From: Sipunculus nudus
Taxonomy: Eukaryota > Annelida > Sipuncula > Golfingiida > Sipunculidae
Direction: 5' to 3'
Assembly: GCA_026874595.1 (NCBI GenBank)
Contig: CM049306.1
Location: 92,807,642-92,871,641, forward strand
DNA length: 64,000 nucleotides
The position numbers were made by a program, and so were the translations under genes. The notes under the pieces were generated by a model. That model did not search any database. It saw only the letters and a program-made list of their open reading frames with translations, and had not been told where the DNA came from. Numbering within the stretch: position 1 is the stretch's first letter; every line of letters begins with the position of its first letter. Below, piece by piece: positions 40,401 to 44,039 of the stretch.

Positions 40401-43400
40401 GAGAGACAAGCTGTTAATTGGATTAGGGTATATGGTGGTCTGAATGAGAGCGCAAAGTAAACAGAGTGATCGTTCTTATCAGTCACTTTACACCTGACGC
40501 GTGCCCCGGCGCGGTAGCCCATGGCCTGATTACTGATGACCGACCCCTCGGACCAGTAAGCTCCGCCTACTTGAGTTTGACAGTTCTCCAGTTGTCATGA
40601 TGCCTGATAAAATCTTTTTTTTAACATTGATAAACCATTAAATTTTATAATTTATATATTGAAACGGATTCTCATCCGAACATTTAGTGAAAAAATACAA
40701 ATGTCATTTGCGCTTATATCCCTGTTTTCCACTCAAAACGAAATTTCTCTTCCCAAACAGTTTTTGGCCGTTTTCTCAAAACAGTATTTCAGGAGACTGT
40801 ACGGTCTTTAGAGCAATATTTCTCAAAAAACATCGAATATAGAGTGTTCAAATTTTGCATATAGGTAAATCAACAAGTATTCTAAAATGCGTTTTTTTCT
40901 CTTACCTATATCGTTTTTAGTGTAGTAGAAATACGTTATTTAAACGAAATAAGTATTGTTAACATCACACATTTTTTTTTAAATTTAAAATTCATTATGA
41001 AAAAAGACAATAAATATAACAAAAAAAAAAAAAAACGCCTTGGGATATTTGTATGTAGTTTCAAATGATACTATTTCCACATACATACCCTATGCCAATT
41101 TTGAGATGTATCCAATTAAAAAAAAATAATTTTAAATCATTTCAAGTTTTAAATTTTCAAAGTGGACACTGTTACACTTTTTAAATATATCTCATCTAAT
41201 AGCGAATATTCCAAGGATTCTAAATATATATACCTGACTGTGTCTAAATTTATTATTAATATGAATTCTAAAGCTAAATTAAACCAAGGTTGTTTGACGA
41301 TGATTAGACCTTAAAAGACTTTGATGGTCAGAGACTGTGGGTTTAGAAATCCTATATTGTAAAGAATTAAGTAAGACTTAAGACTTAAGACTTAAGACTA
41401 AGACTTAAATACTTAAGTAATATTTGGTAAGCAAGCAATGTTATCAAAGGACTTTTCTGAAATTGTTCTTAATTTCCTCGAATGGAATTTTGAGTTTCAA
41501 GTTTTGCATTGGGACCTATAGACCCGACTGTCTCCAAAAGTCCTAACTGACAGGAAGAGGTTTGCTTTGAATAAAAATGGCCCCTGGCGGAATCGTGCTT
41601 AATTCGCAAGCTACAAATTGCTTTATGTCATGTAAATATTCTAAAGCCATATACACAAAGACGACGCCTCATGGAGGGATATATTCGACCTGTCAGATCA
41701 AAGGAAAGAGATCTAGAAAGTGATACAATATAACCTGGAATATTATGGAAAATCTCCTTAAACCTTATTTTGTTGTTATATTCATTTGCAGCTGTCTGTG
41801 TCATTATTTAAAACATGAGCTTCATGACACGTCATCCTTATAGACTGGTGGTCCTGAATTCCTTTGTTTTGTAATTATGATCGTGTATAGTGGAACTTCG
41901 GAACAATAAGCCGATATATGTCTCAAGAAATAAATCATTGTTTGTAATAAATACTCGCCACTCTTACCAATGAATTCCAATTTGTATCATGAACATGAGA
42001 TGAACAGGAGATTTATTTGAATTTACAGATTAACAGTGATCACGTTAAGCGGTAACATGACTGTGACAGCAAAATACTCGTCTTAAGAACTACAGCTGTT
42101 TTTCATTAATATTTCATGATTATTACCAATGAATTTCATTTTATATCATGAACAGGAAGCTTACTTGGACAGTTATGAATTTACAGATTACGGGAGATCA
42201 GGTGAGGTTGGTCAGTGGTAACATGACCGTGACAGCGGAGTATTTCAGCTTCAACCAGATTCGCTGTCCCCTGCCTCGACCAGCAAGTTACTACGTGGCG
42301 GTCAGTAACAACGGTCAGCAGCCAAGCCCCGCCCACCTCATGGTCACTCACGACTCAGCCTGCTTCAAGTGTGACCCAACCGGACCAAAGTGTATCAGAA
42401 AGGTAAGCTTAAACACAGACGAAAGCTTGTAAACTGAGAGGAACTTAGTCACATGATTCAATAACTATTTATCTTTGAAATTTAAATTTATTTTTGTTAA
42501 AGGCTAATTAGTTGAATTACCAGACCCAAATGGTATACAAAAAGTGTTAATGAAATTCCAATAGTTATGTCTTGAACCTGCGTTATTATTGATACGCCCC
42601 CAGCTGGATTTAGAATTCCGTTTGAATCAAATTATTTCCCGTAGTTGGTATTATGGACAGACACTGTCCCATTTGACCCAGAGGTTATCATTTATTTTTT
42701 TTATAATTTAAACCTTATCGAACCCCATATAAAAACGAAAGGAAAACGCTAAAGCAAGAAATTGTCTAATTATACCTTATTAAAGTGGAAAGATATCGAA
42801 GTCTTAATGTCTCATGAACATCACGAATCGCAACTTGCTTATTTGTATGATACTTCTGAATGCACGTTAACATTATCAAAATATCTGAAACGTGCAAAAT
42901 TGCATTTGATACAGGTTCAGAAATTGATATAGAGCTCCTGCTATTATTATGTTAACTGTTATTTTTATTACATTAACAGGAAACGGGGAACTGCGTCATT
43001 CGCGGGAAATGCTACGATGACGGCGAGAATAACCCGGATAATAAATGTCTTGTCTGTCGTTCCTCGGAGTCTAGCTCAGACTGGCACTGGGGAAACAGTA
43101 AGTACAATGGCTATACATCTTTATTTAGAGGCTTCTTCTTTTACTTAGGGCTACATACTATACTGTTTCTGTACCCAAGTCCTTCTAACTCGCTTGTAAT
43201 TGCTAATACTATCCGAAACAGGTTGTCCATTAGAAGATCATTTAGAATACAAGTTTGGTTATTCTGCGAGTACTTTACATTTATTTGACCTTAATTATAA
43301 TGGCTGAGTCTTTCTCTCAAGTTTGATACCATATCTACAGCATATATTGTCTTTTCACATACAGCCTGTGGACTGAGTCCTGCTTGGAAGGCGGTCATTA

Positions 43401-44039
43401 TTACGGCTGTCATTGCCGCAATTGCAACGTTTGCTACCTTGGCAATACTCCTGAAAATGAAGAAGAAAAACAAACTGTGAGTGTTTTTGTATTTGACATT
43501 CATGAAAATAGACTTTCGTTATCTGTTACATGACATATTCTTTTCATAAAAAATAATTTCAAAACAAAACTTCAAGTTCCCTATTTTGGAACCTTATAAA
43601 TAGGAACGAATTAAATATGGGTGGGCTTAAAGCCACTAAAGGTAACTGAAAGTGAGAATCCGAACAAAATGATACTTGAGAAACTTTTTTATTTATTAAT
43701 TAAAGTAAAAGGGATATAGCTATATTTAGATTAAGTGTACTTCACTCTATTGAAACCATATTTTTAAATTAATTAAAATGTAATTTATTTGCAGCAATTT
43801 AAAATTTACGCATTTGGTCACAAATATCTAAAGAGCACGTGTATATCATTAAGAGAATTCCTTCCTCATAGTTGGTGATATCCTGTGATATAAATGATAC
43901 CACAATAGCAATGCCATGTCCTCTGATTAGAATGTGTAAGGTTAAGGACACGGTTGGGCATTATCCTTATCTTCTCTACGACAGGTCCGCCAGCAACTTT
44001 TCTTTGGATGAAGTCCCGAAATTAACCAAGGTGAAATGA
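683..44039 (+). CDS. Gene 1: CTLD-CTLD-Ly6-VWDE-like transmembrane receptor (5' partial, 31 exons)
   Basis: This multi-exon gene was assembled from exon translations, AG/GT borders and matching splice phases at all 30 internal introns, giving about 1465 residues in one frame. Visible order: C-type lectin domains (residues 1-126 and 126-255), acidic/Thr-Pro linker (255-306), Cys-rich module A (306-458), Ly6/uPAR domain (458-546), Cys-rich module B (546-702), pre-vWD region (703-831), vWD (832-1022), Cys-rich and basic/acidic linkers, EGF near 1230-1250, transmembrane helix 1420-1440 and a 25-residue tail. From the pre-vWD region onward it resembles the VWDE family. Known roles of these domains point to a cell-surface lectin or adhesion receptor; its function is inferred. 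The start codon and signal peptide lie upstream of the window. It could be two transcripts, but unbroken phase matching and the lack of an internal signal-peptide exon favour one. Confidence 0.82.
1931..3155 (+). repeat. Dispersed repeat family R1, locus a, with about three internal tandem units
   Basis: The head is a hairpin (AGCTCAGCTGAC, short loop, GTCATCTGAGCT) followed by CGATCACTCTTTGTCC and GTCCGTCCGG. Then come three imperfect units of about 330 bases, each with ACCGCTGGACCTGGAATCTT, CATCCAGGGAGGTCCATG, GCATTGATCACCATGATTC and TGGTGGCGCCACC-like blocks. The tail reads AAGGACTCTTCACAA and CAGCTGAGCGTCATG. The same family recurs near 23773 and 47631. Probably a non-autonomous mobile element; class unknown. 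Confidence 0.75.
4069..4107. repeat. (TA)n microsatellite
   Basis: An uninterrupted TA tract of about 39 bases in the first intron. Confidence 0.95.
5188..6354. mobile_element. 1.17 kb element with perfect 25-bp terminal inverted repeats
   Basis: Bases 5188-5212 (CCGTAAAATCTGTGAAATTT and 5 more) are the exact reverse complement of 6330-6354. TA lies close to both outer ends, but the target duplication is ambiguous by one base. Inside, two related segments (about 5500-5690 and 5830-6030) are an old internal duplication. No transposase reading frame is seen. Likely a non-autonomous DNA transposon. Confidence 0.75.
6743..6896 (+). CDS. Gene 1 exon: C-terminal half of C-type lectin domain 1 (QPD)
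   Basis: This phase 0 to phase 1 exon follows a pyrimidine-rich tract and AG. The translation begins [13 protein letters not shown] and contains EDCAEL, WNDRNC and FICE, completing the lectin fold. QPD followed by WND is the motif pair of galactose-type calcium-dependent lectins. Specificity is an inference from the motif. The donor is AAGA|GTAAG. A Helitron-like repeat may begin only a few bases downstream. Confidence 0.9.
7000..8060 (+). repeat. Tandem satellite, about six units of about 175-179 bp
   Basis: Each unit contains TGTACGGACTTTTTTTCGCA, ATGCCTGCA-ATATTGGCC, CAGTTACAGATCGAGTT, GTTGACCTACTTTTGACC and AATTTCATGAAAAATAGAAA blocks. Two diverged units lie at about 8795-9120. Short reading frames here are repeats of one another and not genes. 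Confidence 0.88.
8070..8760 (+). repeat. Two diverged units of about 375 bp with GTCCGTCTGTCC motifs
   Basis: Both units carry GGGCTATTGTCGTCACCCAA, CTGTCCCGCGTCTGTTAA, GGGATATCTCTAAAAGGATT and GGGTGACCTTGACC. They sit between the satellite units as a nested or fused component of the composite element. Confidence 0.75.
9190..9720. other. CpG-rich segment in intron
   Basis: Base composition changes from AT-rich to CpG-rich (GGGCGCCGC, GCGCCGGCC, GGCGATCGC). Reading frames in it are short and unlike known proteins. It may be a fragment of another mobile element. Confidence 0.35.
10321..10550 (+). CDS. Gene 1 exon: N-terminal half of C-type lectin domain 2
   Basis: The acceptor is TTTTGCAG and the exon runs from phase 1 to phase 0. 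The translation starts [14 protein letters not shown], then [13 protein letters not shown], and ends [13 protein letters not shown]...SGQP before GTAAGA. The WILLTDR block matches the canonical WIGLTDR core well. Exon length (230 bp) equals that of the lectin first half in gene 2. Confidence 0.92.
10551..13315. other. Intron within C-type lectin domain 2
   Basis: Contains the three-unit repeat at 11940-12490. The rest is AT-rich sequence with nothing recognisable. Confidence 0.5.
11940..12490 (+). repeat. Dispersed repeat with three tandem units of about 140 bp
   Basis: After a CGTCCGTCTGTCCGTCC head, three units each carry CCTTTCATCTTGCACATATG, CAGCCACC-GATGAAGAA and GAGGTCA-CG-AGGTCAAAGGTCA blocks. 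A CACACTG/CAGTGTG inverted pair follows. Typical of dispersed mollusc-type repeats; class unknown. Confidence 0.75.
13316..13472 (+). CDS. Gene 1 exon: C-terminal half of C-type lectin domain 2 (EPN)
   Basis: This phase 0 to phase 1 exon begins after CTCGAAACAG and ends before GTACGT. The translation [14 protein letters not shown]...EDCVAM carries EPN, the motif of mannose-type lectins. The second calcium motif reads WMD rather than WND, a conservative departure that may weaken calcium binding. It ends KVVCTKEPS, with the last domain cysteine. Confidence 0.92.
13473..15312. other. Intron after C-type lectin domain 2
   Basis: AT-rich. The only structure seen is a direct duplication at 14217-14302 and 14393-14474. 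Confidence 0.5.
14217..14474 (+). repeat. Two diverged direct copies of about 85 bp
   Basis: Both copies contain ATTAAATATTG-GAATGG-ACAT, GCTTTTGATAAAAAA, TAGATTTAACACAA and AACTTCTGA. They are offset by 176 bases. Confidence 0.7.
15313..15378 (+). CDS. Gene 1 exon: Thr/Pro-rich linker 1
   Basis: This 66-bp symmetric phase 1-1 exon lies between TTTTTAG and GTAGGT. It encodes [15 protein letters not shown] then ATPDQT, a low-complexity stretch suited to O-glycosylation. It joins the lectin domains to the Cys-rich modules. It is too short to recognise by homology, so the call rests on splice sites and phase. Confidence 0.68.
16332..16373. repeat. (TA)n microsatellite
   Basis: TA tract of about 42 bases. 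Confidence 0.95.
17210..17370. repeat. Fragment of a dispersed repeat shared with 32480-32830
   Basis: Shares motifs such as TTTCAAACC and AAACGGTTT (or the complement, TTCAAACCGTTTT) with the segment at 32480-32830. Diverged and class unknown. Confidence 0.4.
17562..17612 (+). CDS. Gene 1 exon: acidic linker 2
   Basis: This 51-bp symmetric phase 1-1 exon follows CTTTCTTACAG and precedes GTAAAG. It encodes [17 protein letters not shown], an acidic Pro/Thr spacer. Good splice signals and the correct phase support it. It could be skipped without changing frame. Confidence 0.68.
17613..19305. other. Intron between linker exons 2 and 3
   Basis: Contains a decayed LINE-like fragment (about 17880-18400), a hAT-MITE-like start CAGGGGCGTAGCCAG near 18413, and a short (TA)n near 18520-18546. 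The reading frame ending at 19493 is largely intron around the micro-exon. Confidence 0.5.
17880..18400 (+). pseudogene. Relic LINE (Jockey-like) reverse transcriptase fragment (tentative)
   Basis: In one frame around 18120 the sequence reads [20 protein letters not shown] and FANTLKQM before a stop, and further on [17 protein letters not shown]. The LxxPDGTxxTxxxxxADLFAxxL and PVxPxEIxxxIKKLK spacing is what is seen just upstream of the catalytic core in Jockey-type LINEs. Several stops and frame changes show it is dead. The assignment rests on pattern memory. Confidence 0.4.
19306..19341 (+). CDS. Gene 1 exon: Glu-rich micro-exon linker 3
   Basis: This 36-bp symmetric phase 1-1 exon follows TTTCTTACAG and ends at CACCAG|GTGAAA. 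It encodes [12 protein letters not shown]. Reading through the donor stays open to 19493 and enters an in-frame 21-bp repeat, so intron retention would give a different short C-terminus. Confidence 0.6.
19342..19949. other. Intron between linker exon 3 and Cys-rich module A
   Basis: Contains a 3 x 21-bp repeat (19398-19460) in frame with the preceding exon. Otherwise nothing. Confidence 0.5.
19398..19460 (+). repeat. Three in-frame 21-bp units
   Basis: Units read as [14 protein letters not shown] and SPDAFVI in the frame of the upstream micro-exon. No stop intervenes until 19493. Confidence 0.75.
19950..20055 (+). CDS. Gene 1 exon: Cys-rich module A, part 1
   Basis: This phase 1 to phase 2 exon follows ATTTTTCAG. 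The translation [16 protein letters not shown] ends in LKDICR. It matches the exon at 26643 in phase, in the C-x(6)-C spacing and in the closing -C-R. A (TA)n tract starts 12 bases after the donor. Confidence 0.78.
20067..20118. repeat. (TA)n microsatellite next to a splice donor
   Basis: About 52 bases of TA starting 12 bases downstream of the exon ending at 20055. Confidence 0.95.
20908..21102 (+). CDS. Gene 1 exon: Cys-rich module A, part 2
   Basis: This phase 2-2 exon encodes a probably helical Cys-rich segment: [28 protein letters not shown] and NCEKVQ. The acceptor at 20906-20907 is the one that keeps phase; the nearer CTTCAG at 20896 would put a stop in the frame required by the previous exon. 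The paralogous exon starts at 27190. Confidence 0.78.
21103..22038. other. Intron in Cys-rich module A
   Basis: No repeat or exon recognised. Reading frames here are short and unsupported. Confidence 0.4.
22039..22193 (+). CDS. Gene 1 exon: Cys-rich module A, part 3
   Basis: This phase 2 to phase 1 exon follows ATATTTTCAG. The translation [17 protein letters not shown] then GKKACAVP aligns with [16 protein letters not shown] then RRVCQPV in the exon at 27996. That supports an internal duplication of the whole three-exon module. It ends in a TVTPPNTPP linker. Confidence 0.8.
22194..22804. other. Intron before the Ly6 domain
   Basis: AT-rich; nothing recognised. Confidence 0.4.
22805..22890 (+). 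CDS. Gene 1 exon: Ly6/uPAR domain, N-terminal half
   Basis: This phase 1 to phase 0 exon encodes [19 protein letters not shown] and then IIFCPKDKQ. The C-x-x-C start and C-x(6)-C spacing are typical of Ly6/uPAR three-finger domains. The donor CAG|GTGGGT is followed by a minisatellite whose units repeat this exon end and donor. Confidence 0.85.
22871..23520 (+). repeat. Minisatellite (about 40 bp x 14) seeded at an exon-donor junction
   Basis: Units resemble TACTGCCCGAAAGATAAACA followed by GGTGAGTCC and a GGGGAGGA or CGCCTGG part. The end of the Ly6 exon (CTGCCCAAAGGATAAACAG|GTGGGT) is the best-placed founder unit. The AAACAGGTGAGT core recurs about every 40-41 bases, e.g. near 23032, 23232, 23272, 23392 and 23434. 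Several units carry stronger donor consensus than the true donor. Confidence 0.88.
23773..24735 (+). repeat. Dispersed repeat family R1, locus b
   Basis: The head AGCTGAGCTGTCTGAATGTC is followed by ATCTGAGCTATAG, CGTCCGTCCGTCTGTC, three units of about 300 bases, and the tail AGCTGAGCGTCATGACCC. Same order of blocks as locus a. Confidence 0.75.
25002..25179 (+). CDS. Gene 1 exon: Ly6/uPAR domain, C-terminal half
   Basis: This phase 0 to phase 1 exon begins RCVTITYP and contains [10 protein letters not shown] and the diagnostic LCCATDLCN. Together with the previous exon it gives ten cysteines, the full LU-domain set. Ly6 domains are usually GPI-anchored and terminal. Here the domain sits inside a large transmembrane protein between two related Cys-rich modules. 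Confidence 0.9.
25829..26072. mobile_element. pogo/Tigger-like MITE
   Basis: The 5' end CAGTGAACTCCCGCATGACG and the reverse complement of the 3' end (CAGTAAGACCCCGCTAACAC, then GACCACC) are inverted repeats. TA flanks both ends. CAGTG termini, GACCACC subterminal motifs and a TA target site fit pogo/Tigger. At 244 bp with no reading frame it is non-autonomous. Confidence 0.75.
26330..26570. repeat. GC-rich repeat fragment with GGGGGCTCAGCCCCC palindrome
   Basis: Contains GGCGCGAAGCGTCCAAGCGG, then a GGGGGCTCAGCCCCCC palindrome and C-rich run ending CGCCGCCTATG. Looks like part of a dispersed element; class unknown. Confidence 0.45.
26643..26754 (+). CDS. Gene 1 exon: Cys-rich module B, part 1
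   Basis: This phase 1 to phase 2 exon encodes [17 protein letters not shown] and ends DWSNLCR before GTAAGT. It is the counterpart of the exon at 19950. The acceptor is TTTAACAG. Confidence 0.8.
27190..27414 (+). CDS. Gene 1 exon: Cys-rich module B, part 2
   Basis: This phase 2-2 exon follows TTTTTTGACAG. The translation includes [36 protein letters not shown] and WRSCG. It has more cysteines and is longer than its partner at 20908, but the phase and position agree. Confidence 0.83.
27996..28128 (+). CDS. Gene 1 exon: Cys-rich module B, part 3
   Basis: This phase 2 to phase 0 exon encodes [17 protein letters not shown], then a helical stretch and RRVCQPVLE. It aligns with the exon at 22039. 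The outgoing phase differs from module A (0 rather than 1) because it joins the VWDE-type part instead of the Ly6 domain. Confidence 0.83.
28205..28495 (+). mobile_element. tRNA-derived SINE
   Basis: An A-box-like TGGCTCAGGGGTAAGGCAC (from 28220) and a B-box-like GAGTTCAAATCTC (28262-28274) are spaced as in a pol III promoter. A tRNA-unrelated body and an A-rich tail (GACAAAAAATAAG) follow. Lies in the intron after module B, same orientation as the gene. Confidence 0.7.
28496..29087. other. Intron after the SINE
   Basis: AT-rich sequence; nothing recognised. Confidence 0.4.
29088..29236 (+). CDS. Gene 1 exon: pre-vWD region, part 1
   Basis: This phase 0 to phase 2 exon encodes [16 protein letters not shown], then [16 protein letters not shown] and DGIWPR. 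It has the look of the beta-sandwich segment that precedes the vWD domain in VWDE-like proteins. The first ATG is internal and not a start: an acceptor GTTTCAG sits right before it. Confidence 0.8.
29548..29785 (+). CDS. Gene 1 exon: pre-vWD region, part 2
   Basis: This phase 2 to phase 0 exon encodes [32 protein letters not shown] and then a long strand-rich part ending ARVLSRVK. It continues the previous exon and leads directly into the vWD start. Confidence 0.85.
29975..30038. repeat. (TA)n microsatellite
   Basis: TA tract of about 64 bases directly before the repeat copy at 30041. Confidence 0.95.
30041..30125 (+). repeat. (TA)n-associated repeat, copy 1
   Basis: Contains CAGGGATTAGGAATGCGGGG, GTATGCGTCGCTGACGCTCG, TCTTACGGACAGTCGGTTCTG and GTCCAAGCGATGG-like blocks. 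An inverted copy lies at 34350-34440, also next to a (TA)n tract. Confidence 0.75.
30418..30602. repeat. (TA)n / (AG)n compound microsatellites
   Basis: TA tract at about 30418-30485, a second at about 30533-30572, then AG repeats to about 30602. The text before the first tract (GAAAGCCTTGT) matches the text before the tract at 34441 (GAAAGCCCTGTC). Confidence 0.9.
30858..30934 (+). CDS. Gene 1 exon: vWD domain, part 1
   Basis: This phase 0 to phase 2 exon encodes [19 protein letters not shown] then [20 protein letters not shown] is the hallmark opening of a von Willebrand factor D domain (usually DPHxxTFDG). It begins the five-exon vWD block. Confidence 0.92.
31230..31293 (+). CDS. Gene 1 exon: vWD domain, part 2
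   Basis: This phase 2 to phase 0 exon of 64 bp encodes [19 protein letters not shown]. The G-x-F-x-L-Y-K pattern is typical of the second vWD strand in VWDE-like proteins. Confidence 0.9.
31938..32147 (+). CDS. Gene 1 exon: vWD domain, part 3
   Basis: This 210-bp phase 0-0 exon encodes [18 protein letters not shown] then [16 protein letters not shown]. The [17 protein letters not shown]-like block strongly supports VWDE-type vWD. It ends RLDGGRRYH. Confidence 0.93.
32148..33221. other. Intron in the vWD domain
   Basis: Contains a repeat-like segment (about 32480-32830) with repeated TTCAAACCGTTTT motifs shared with 17210-17370. No exon found. Confidence 0.45.
32480..32830. repeat. Dispersed repeat fragment with TTCAAACCGTTTT motifs
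   Basis: At least three TTTCAAACCGT occurrences and a closing CGTTTTGAAAACGTTTTGTG stretch. Class unknown. Confidence 0.45.
33222..33321 (+). CDS. Gene 1 exon: vWD domain, part 4
   Basis: This phase 0 to phase 1 exon encodes [15 protein letters not shown] then [18 protein letters not shown]. It corresponds to the segment just before the GLCG motif. Confidence 0.9.
33322..34043. other. Intron in the vWD domain
   Basis: AT-rich; nothing recognised. Confidence 0.4.
34044..34164 (+). CDS. Gene 1 exon: vWD domain, part 5 (GC donor)
   Basis: This phase 1 to phase 2 exon encodes [17 protein letters not shown] and ends FSEEWR. GLCG with DxDxxND is the classic vWD calcium/GLCG region. The donor reads GGCG|GCAAGT, a GC-AG intron. 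The next exon joins in frame only if this GC site is used; the nearby GTGTTT at 34169 would shift frame. Confidence 0.9.
34350..34440 (-). repeat. (TA)n-associated repeat, copy 2 (inverted)
   Basis: Reverse complement of the copy at 30041-30125, sharing CCATCGCTTGGAC, GTCCGTAAGCGAATTCGAGC and GTCAGAGACGCATAC. It ends at the (TA)n tract starting at 34441. Confidence 0.75.
34441..34494. repeat. (TA)n microsatellite
   Basis: About 52 bases of TA after GAAAGCCCTGTCA. Confidence 0.95.
35002..35135 (+). CDS. Gene 1 exon: post-vWD Cys-rich segment
   Basis: This phase 2 to phase 1 exon encodes [18 protein letters not shown], then [18 protein letters not shown] and ICDTDT. The position after vWD and the CxC...CC pattern fit VWDE-like proteins. 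Confidence 0.85.
35136..35626. other. Intron after the post-vWD exon
   Basis: AT-rich; nothing recognised. Confidence 0.4.
35627..35784 (+). CDS. Gene 1 exon: basic/acidic linker with RGRR site
   Basis: This phase 1 to phase 0 exon encodes [19 protein letters not shown], then [12 protein letters not shown] and an acidic run ([13 protein letters not shown]). RGRR before S at about residues 1093-1096 matches the R-x-R-R furin consensus. Cleavage is an inference. The donor is GTACGT. Confidence 0.8.
35785..36951. other. Introns around the WP-x-GWT exon
   Basis: Two introns (35785-36269 and 36441-36951) without recognisable content beyond a GGAGGTAAACGCCTCC hairpin near 35863. Confidence 0.4.
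36270..36440 (+). CDS. Gene 1 exon: VWDE-type WP-x-GWT segment
   Basis: This phase 0-0 exon of 171 bp encodes [19 protein letters not shown] and ends [14 protein letters not shown]-x-x-GWTxExAxxYC is a recurring block between vWD and EGF in VWDE-like proteins. Confidence 0.88.
36952..37129 (+). CDS. Gene 1 exon: Cys-rich segment and start of EGF
   Basis: This phase 0 to phase 1 exon encodes [19 protein letters not shown], further on [18 protein letters not shown]. The final [14 protein letters not shown] opens an EGF-like domain completed in the next exon. Confidence 0.88.
37130..38427. other. Intron inside the EGF domain
   Basis: Moderately CpG-bearing stretch near 37600-37860 that may be a mobile-element remnant. 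No exon found. Confidence 0.4.
38428..38618 (+). CDS. Gene 1 exon: EGF completion and following Cys-rich domain
   Basis: This phase 1 to phase 0 exon encodes [15 protein letters not shown], completing the EGF, then [10 protein letters not shown] and [10 protein letters not shown]. The closing [13 protein letters not shown] pattern resembles the EGF-proximal IPT-like part of VWDE-like proteins. Confidence 0.9.
39540..40570. other. CpG-dense block inside an intron
   Basis: Clusters such as AGCGCTCGCGG, GAAGCCGCGG, ACCGCGCCGGAG and CCCCGGCGCGG stand out from AT-rich surroundings. No coding exon in it. It could be an intronic regulatory element, an internal promoter or an old insertion. Confidence 0.4.
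41366..41420. repeat. Short ACTTAAGA tandem repeat
   Basis: Five or so imperfect units of GACTTAA containing the CTTAAG palindrome. Confidence 0.8.
41967..42085 (+). pseudogene. Decayed duplicate of the exon at 42187 with its acceptor
   Basis: ACCAATGAATT, TATCATGAACA, GAATTTACAGATTA and GGTAACATGA-TGTGACAGC blocks recur 158 bases downstream around the real exon. In the relic, the frame meets TAA after eight codons and the 3' part of the exon is missing. Confidence 0.75.
42187..42402 (+). CDS. Gene 1 exon: juxtamembrane beta-rich region
   Basis: This phase 0-0 exon of 216 bp encodes [20 protein letters not shown], then [19 protein letters not shown] and [14 protein letters not shown]. It continues the ligand-like fold begun in the previous exon. 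A decayed copy of its 5' part and acceptor lies about 158 bases upstream. Confidence 0.88.
42403..43364. other. Introns flanking the juxtamembrane Cys-rich exon
   Basis: Introns 42403-42979 and 43098-43364; AT-rich, nothing recognised. Confidence 0.4.
42980..43097 (+). CDS. Gene 1 exon: juxtamembrane Cys-rich segment
   Basis: This phase 0 to phase 1 exon encodes [18 protein letters not shown] then [10 protein letters not shown] and WHWGN. Short Cys-rich pieces of this kind precede the membrane helix. Confidence 0.88.
43365..43476 (+). CDS. Gene 1 exon: transmembrane helix
   Basis: This phase 1 to phase 2 exon encodes CGLSPAWK, then 21 hydrophobic or small residues ([14 protein letters not shown] and on to ILL), then KMKKKNK. 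Hydrophobic helix followed by a basic stop-transfer cluster makes a type I membrane protein (luminal N-terminus) likely. Confidence 0.92.
43477..43984. other. Last intron of gene 1
   Basis: AT-rich; nothing recognised. Confidence 0.4.
43985..44039 (+). CDS. Gene 1 terminal exon: short cytoplasmic tail and stop
   Basis: The phase 2 acceptor is CTACGACAG. The translation [17 protein letters not shown] ends at TGA (44037-44039). The tail, 25 residues with the basic cluster, shows no tyrosine-based signalling motif. Confidence 0.86.

Larger units (their letters stand above)
38619..42186. other. Long intron before the juxtamembrane exon
   Basis: Contains a CpG-dense block (about 39540-40570), an 8-bp ACTTAAGA microsatellite near 41370-41420 and the duplicate-exon relic at 41967-42085. 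No functional exon found: incoming and outgoing phases are both 0 and the flanking protein reads continuously. Confidence 0.55.
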
